NCBI GenBank assembly: GCA_000447185.1
Contig: KE647350.1
Span: 23,426-35,481 of the forward strand
Source of the DNA: Vairimorpha apis BRL 01
Taxonomy: Eukaryota; Microsporidia; Nosematidae
Direction: 5' to 3'
DNA length: 12,056 bases
The translations under genes were made by a program, and so were the position numbers. This document shows, piece by piece, positions 9,053-12,056 of this stretch. Every line of letters starts with the position of its first letter. Positions within the stretch are counted from its first letter, which is position 1. The notes under the pieces are model-generated. The model was not told the DNA's origin and did no database searches. It was given only the letters and a program-made list of their open reading frames with translations.

Positions 9053-9480
9053 CCATCTTGATAGTGTATCTGCGACTATGTTTTATTCTCATTTATGTGT
9101 TTTGTATCATAATTATATCCGTTTATTATAAGTTTACATCAAAAAATTTAGAATGTACCTTTTTTAATTGTTAAATAACAACTGCTGTTGTCTGTAAACA
9201 CTTATAAAAATAAATTTAACACTATTTTTGAATTTTGTCATAGCTAAAACAATTGCTAAATATTTTTTTCCACAATTGTTATAGTTCAACACAAGTTCGC
9301 TAAATTTTCACCGTAATAACGTATTATATTTCTTTTTTGTGTTTATACATTTCCTAACACAATGTCACTGACATCACAGTGTATTGTGAATTAATTTAAA
9401 AATCAGTAAAAAATAATTTATGTTTTCTTTCGATACACATTCATATAATTTTCATTTCTTTTTTACATCGGAGTCTAATG
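9053..9480 (-). pseudogene. Element A RNase H relic
   Basis: RNase H domain that degrades the RNA strand of the hybrid. CDVSDIVLGNV starts at 9378 and matches the (T/C)DASDxGxGAVL motif; the first catalytic Asp codon is 9373-9375. About 40 residues on, LNYNNCGKKYLAIVLAM matches the LNYxxxEKExLAIVxAL helix, with the catalytic Glu position worn. The end box NIVADTLSRW (9053-9082) corresponds to NxVADALSR, the most recognisable gypsy RNase H/integrase boundary. Frames differ between these blocks, so small indels lie between them. No usable enzyme remains. Confidence 0.8.
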
Positions 9481-9540
9481 AAATCTTACTATACTTACTC
9501 TTTAACATGCTTATGATTTTGTACATCTTTCTTGACATAT

Positions 9541-10290
9541 ATAATATAAATTTGCGATCTTGATGTAATATTTTAATTAATCGCTGTAATCCTCTTTTTG
9601 TACGTTCTCTTTAAAAAATATATAAAGTATAAGTAATCCGTCCTTGAAATTTTTCCGTTTTTATTTACCTTGTATTCTAACACATCTATTTCATTTTAAA
9701 CAATTTGGTTTTTTCAAAATCTAATTTAAATCCATACTCATATAATCTTTTAAAAACTTGCAATACTGTTTTTCTATGCTCTTCAATCGTTTATATAAAC
9801 GAAAACATCATCTATATCTCCCAACATATTTAAATCATGCATTTAAATTATTTATTTCCTTTTTTATTTTAAATATAACTCTTCTATATTGCCATTGTTG
9901 ACATAGCAGGAAGAAGAATATAGGTTGTTATCTTCCTTTATCAGTTTCAATTTGTTAAAAATCTTTACGCAGATCTATCTGTCTAAAATAATTTTTTGTT
10001 ACTATCCAAGGTATTGATTTCTATATGTTATAATTTATCCATTGTTTAATTTAAATGTATTTGTTGACTTCTCGATATTCTACTACTAGTCACAAATCTT
10101 CGTTTCTTTTTTTCCACAATATATCTTAGCTTACAATAATAGATAACTCTTGTCGAAAATGTGTTTTTTAATTTCAATTTGGCTCTTTATATGAGCTTGT
10201 GTGGTATCTAAAAAGAGATTTTTCTTATTGTTTACATACTTTTCGAGTACAAATGAAGTTTTTATTCGAAAATAGCTTAATTTATTATTA
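9541..10290 (-). pseudogene. Element A reverse transcriptase relic
   Basis: RNA-directed DNA polymerase of the gypsy Pol. Motifs in order on the minus strand: LVVEYREVNKY (10057-10089) corresponds to the LVVDYRxLNK box; YFRQIDLRKD (9961-9990) corresponds to the motif with the first catalytic Asp (9973-9975); GDIDDVFVYI around 9807-9818 is the YxDD box with the first Tyr read as Asp, so the two metal-binding Asp codons remain. EEHRKTVLQVFKRLYEYGF (9727-9784) is the usual connection to the thumb, then DFEKTKLFK. A further block near 9490-9590 (KRGLQRLIK, then SRKMYKIISMLKSKY) matches the LxGLxNWYRxFIPN connection before RNase H. At least three frame changes and several stops break it: one lies directly before the GDIDD box, another directly after the box, where the usual Trp is lost. 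Confidence 0.85.
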
Positions 10291-10469
10291 TTAAATTAAA
10301 GTTTTAACATTTTTAATAATTCTTCTTCACCTTTCGAATGTTTGTATTTTTGACTAACAAATCATCTAAAATCTTCTTGATTTACGTTTATCACCCCAGA
10401 TAAATAGTATCATTACTTATCATAATGCACTTGTTATCATAATCTAATATCATCTTTTTATAAATCATT

Positions 10470-10813
10470 GTCTTATAAAAAATTAATTGGAGTATATACC
10501 AATACGTAAAATTTATTATTATAATCGGTACCAATTAAATTTAATTTTGCATCAACCAATTGTTGAAACTCTTCAAATTTTTCATTTGTAAATATTGTAT
10601 TTGTTAGTTGACATTCCTCTGTAGTCAGAATTAATAGATTTACTTCATAATTGCTTACATAATTTCATTTAGATCTGCTATAAAAAACTCAATTTTTCTG
10701 TCTTTTAATTTACCTTTAACAACAATTTCATATACATCTAGCACATTTCTTAAATACCATATTTTTATTTTTTTGTCAAGTTTTTTCCCTTTGCTTCTAC
10801 CATTTAAGATACA
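10470..10813 (-). pseudogene. Element A retropepsin-like protease relic
   Basis: This would be the aspartic protease that processes the polyprotein. Two open stretches cover it. 10658-10828 (57 codons, no stop) carries a basic linker (GRSKGKK) and then VYEIVVKGKLKDRKIEFF, which looks like the first beta strands. 10476-10664 (63 codons, no stop) carries ECQLTNTIF, DAKLNLIGTDYNNKF and YTPINFL, followed by a TAA and DNDL. The last part resembles the C-terminal (F/Y)LLGND motif of gypsy proteases. The two stretches lie in different frames and overlap by 7 nt, which suggests one small indel. The D-(S/T)-G active site is not intact: the best candidate is IADLNE with Asp at 10673-10675. Position between knuckle and RT supports the call. 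Confidence 0.55.
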
Positions 10814-12056
10814 ACAGTTTTTTGAATTTTAATTATAATTGTCTTTATGCATAAAAAAATAACCTGAAAGGATACTTCCTTTTTAAAATACCTTTCTAAA
10901 AGAATTTTAATATAAAAAAGATTTATTAATAGTTTATTCTTCTAAACTTTCTTGTTAAATTTTCTATTCGTATTATTTTTAAATTCTTAAGTATTCATTC
11001 GTCGTAATCGTAATCTCATTCCAAGGATATTTTGATTTATAATAAAATTTAAATTATTTGTGATGAATATTACAGTTTTCGAGACCATTTTTTATTGATT
11101 TATGTTTTATAGACTTTTATATCTGTATTTTTACAATTTAATCTTTTGATTCATTTATAACAACACAGATTCTAATTATAATAGGTATATATATGTCATT
11201 AAATTTGTTATTGATCAAATTAAGTAATGTTAATTTATGAAAGTATGATCACCGAGGCTTTTAAAAAAATTCTTCAAATTTAGTCTTACTTTCTGCTCTT
11301 TAAAAAAAAACACGTGTATAATCCGCCTACATTCTTTCAAACTCACTTTCTTTTCCTTAATAATAAAAAAATTCATTCCGGCTAGTTTTATCTAAGCTTG
11401 TCATGATTTATCATTTTCGTTCACTACTATAAAGTATTTTAAGTAACAAATTTCTTAATTTTATATAGGAATCTTTTGGTAATTCTCTCTTTATTTCATC
11501 CTCCATTTTTCCATAGAATATTAATGCTTTTTGTTCATAAGTTCAATTATTAATATATATGTTTCCAAACAGGTCTAAAAGTTCACCTGTAAGTTCTAAA
11601 TAAATACTTTTAATTTTCTATTTCAATATTACCGTCGTTCACGAATTTTATCTTTTAAATTATAATAGTCTGGATAATTATCACGATCTAAATTTTTATA
11701 TTTTTCGTTATTCGTCTTTGAATGTGAATTGTCGTATATACTGTTAAACATCATGTATTTAAAGTATCTTTCAAGATTGATATTTGTGGTGATTACATAT
11801 TACAGTTAAATACTTGGAGATTTAAATCTTTCTAAATTTATTGTTTTAATAACATTCTTTGGTTTTTTTGGTTAGTGGTCTTATGTATATTGCACTATTT
11901 TTGCATCTTTGAGACTGAAATGTTCATGCTGAACACAACCATTTTTTAAAAAGACTTCGATGAGGCTTTTGCTTTAAGTTTTATTTAGATTAAATTATTT
12001 ATTTGAATTTTTGTTAATTCTGATATTTAGGTTCTTCTTAATTCTTGTTTTCGTTC
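10814..12056 (-). pseudogene. Element A gag relic with worn CCHC zinc knuckle
   Basis: Gag would form the capsid of virus-like particles and bind element RNA. Two fairly clean stretches are visible. 11632-11799 is open for 56 codons and hydrophilic, with NLDRDNYPDYYNLKDKIR at 11641-11694. 11414-11617 is open for 68 codons with a single TGA at 11543-11545; it contains LELTGELLDLFGNIYINN and then a charged helix-like run (YGKMEDEIKRELP). Gag is poorly conserved, so the call rests on position upstream of protease and on a knuckle-like motif at 10814-10864. There GYF..HKDNYN and NSKNC resemble C-x2-C-x4-H-x4-C with the first Cys read as Gly, the His as Tyr and the last Cys kept. An in-frame TAA lies inside the knuckle. 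Between about 10865 and 11400 the frame shifts repeatedly. The N-terminus is uncertain and may lie outside the window. Confidence 0.5.

Larger units (their letters stand above)
7399..12056 (-). mobile_element. Element A: decayed Ty3/gypsy LTR retrotransposon, 5' end outside window
   Basis: Reading the minus strand from right to left gives gag, CCHC knuckle, protease, RT, RNase H and integrase, the domain order of Ty3/gypsy elements (copia elements have integrase before RT). The internal region is about 4.2 kb once the 439-bp later insertion and its target duplication are removed, close to the usual gypsy gag-pol length. The reading frame changes many times and stops are scattered, so no product is made. 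The 5' LTR and primer-binding site would lie beyond 12056. No 3' LTR could be delimited; a purine-rich tract at 7318-7338 is the only hint of that end. Family-level assignment is secure from the order and motifs; the lineage within gypsy is not. Confidence 0.85.

Noticed and set aside
8194..11545. TGA read as tryptophan (reassigned code), suggested by TGA at plausible Trp positions (8194-8196 and 11543-11545)
   Set aside because: Clear Trp positions in the same elements use TGG (VADTLSRW, IPW in the RT, MTWEG in the insert), and TAA and TAG stops are equally scattered, so ordinary decay explains the TGAs.
1..12056. tRNA genes, rRNA, CRISPR arrays or satellite arrays
   Set aside because: No T-loop-like motif with a matching acceptor stem, no rRNA-like conserved blocks and no regularly spaced repeats were found on either strand.

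Overview
The window looks like repeat-rich nuclear DNA from a very AT-rich eukaryote (by eye about four fifths A+T or more). I see no intact gene, no rRNA and no convincing tRNA. What can be supported is a graveyard of reverse-transcribing elements, nearly all on the minus strand. The Ty3/gypsy relics together with an R2/R4/Dong-like endonuclease fragment would fit a transposon-loaded microsporidian, but AT-rich arthropods, amoebae or anaerobic fungi are not excluded. All family calls come from reading motifs by eye; no database search was possible.

Layout, right to left (the sense direction of the gypsy relics). Element A, about 12056 down to 7399, is the best preserved Ty3/gypsy copy. In the canonical order it has gag, a worn CCHC knuckle (10814-10864), protease, reverse transcriptase (catalytic YxDD box read as DIDD at 9807-9818), RNase H (CDVSDI 9361-9378; VADTLSR 9056-9076) and integrase down to a C-terminal tail ending at 7462 or 7396. 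It is broken by several indels and stops. Its 5' end lies outside the window.

Element A's integrase is interrupted at 7911-8336 by a plus-strand, 5'-truncated non-LTR retrotransposon piece. This piece encodes the end of a restriction-like endonuclease domain and is bracketed by a perfect 13-bp direct repeat (7898-7910 and 8337-8349). It is the youngest and cleanest sequence here.

Element B (about 7230 to 4985) is a second gypsy pol with no gag before it. It has a protease end (IVGND), RT (worn YIDD at 6496-6507), RNase H (DVSDI near 6070; end box 5759-5779) and an integrase core whose D-D-E positions keep the expected spacing in one frame. A third integrase core (C, 4239-4604) and a very faint RT/RNase H junction (D, about 950-1565) continue the series in the same orientation.

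The simplest history is nested insertion: C or D oldest, B into C, A into B, then the non-LTR piece into A. Positions 1-949 and 1566-4238 hold no gene I can recognise.
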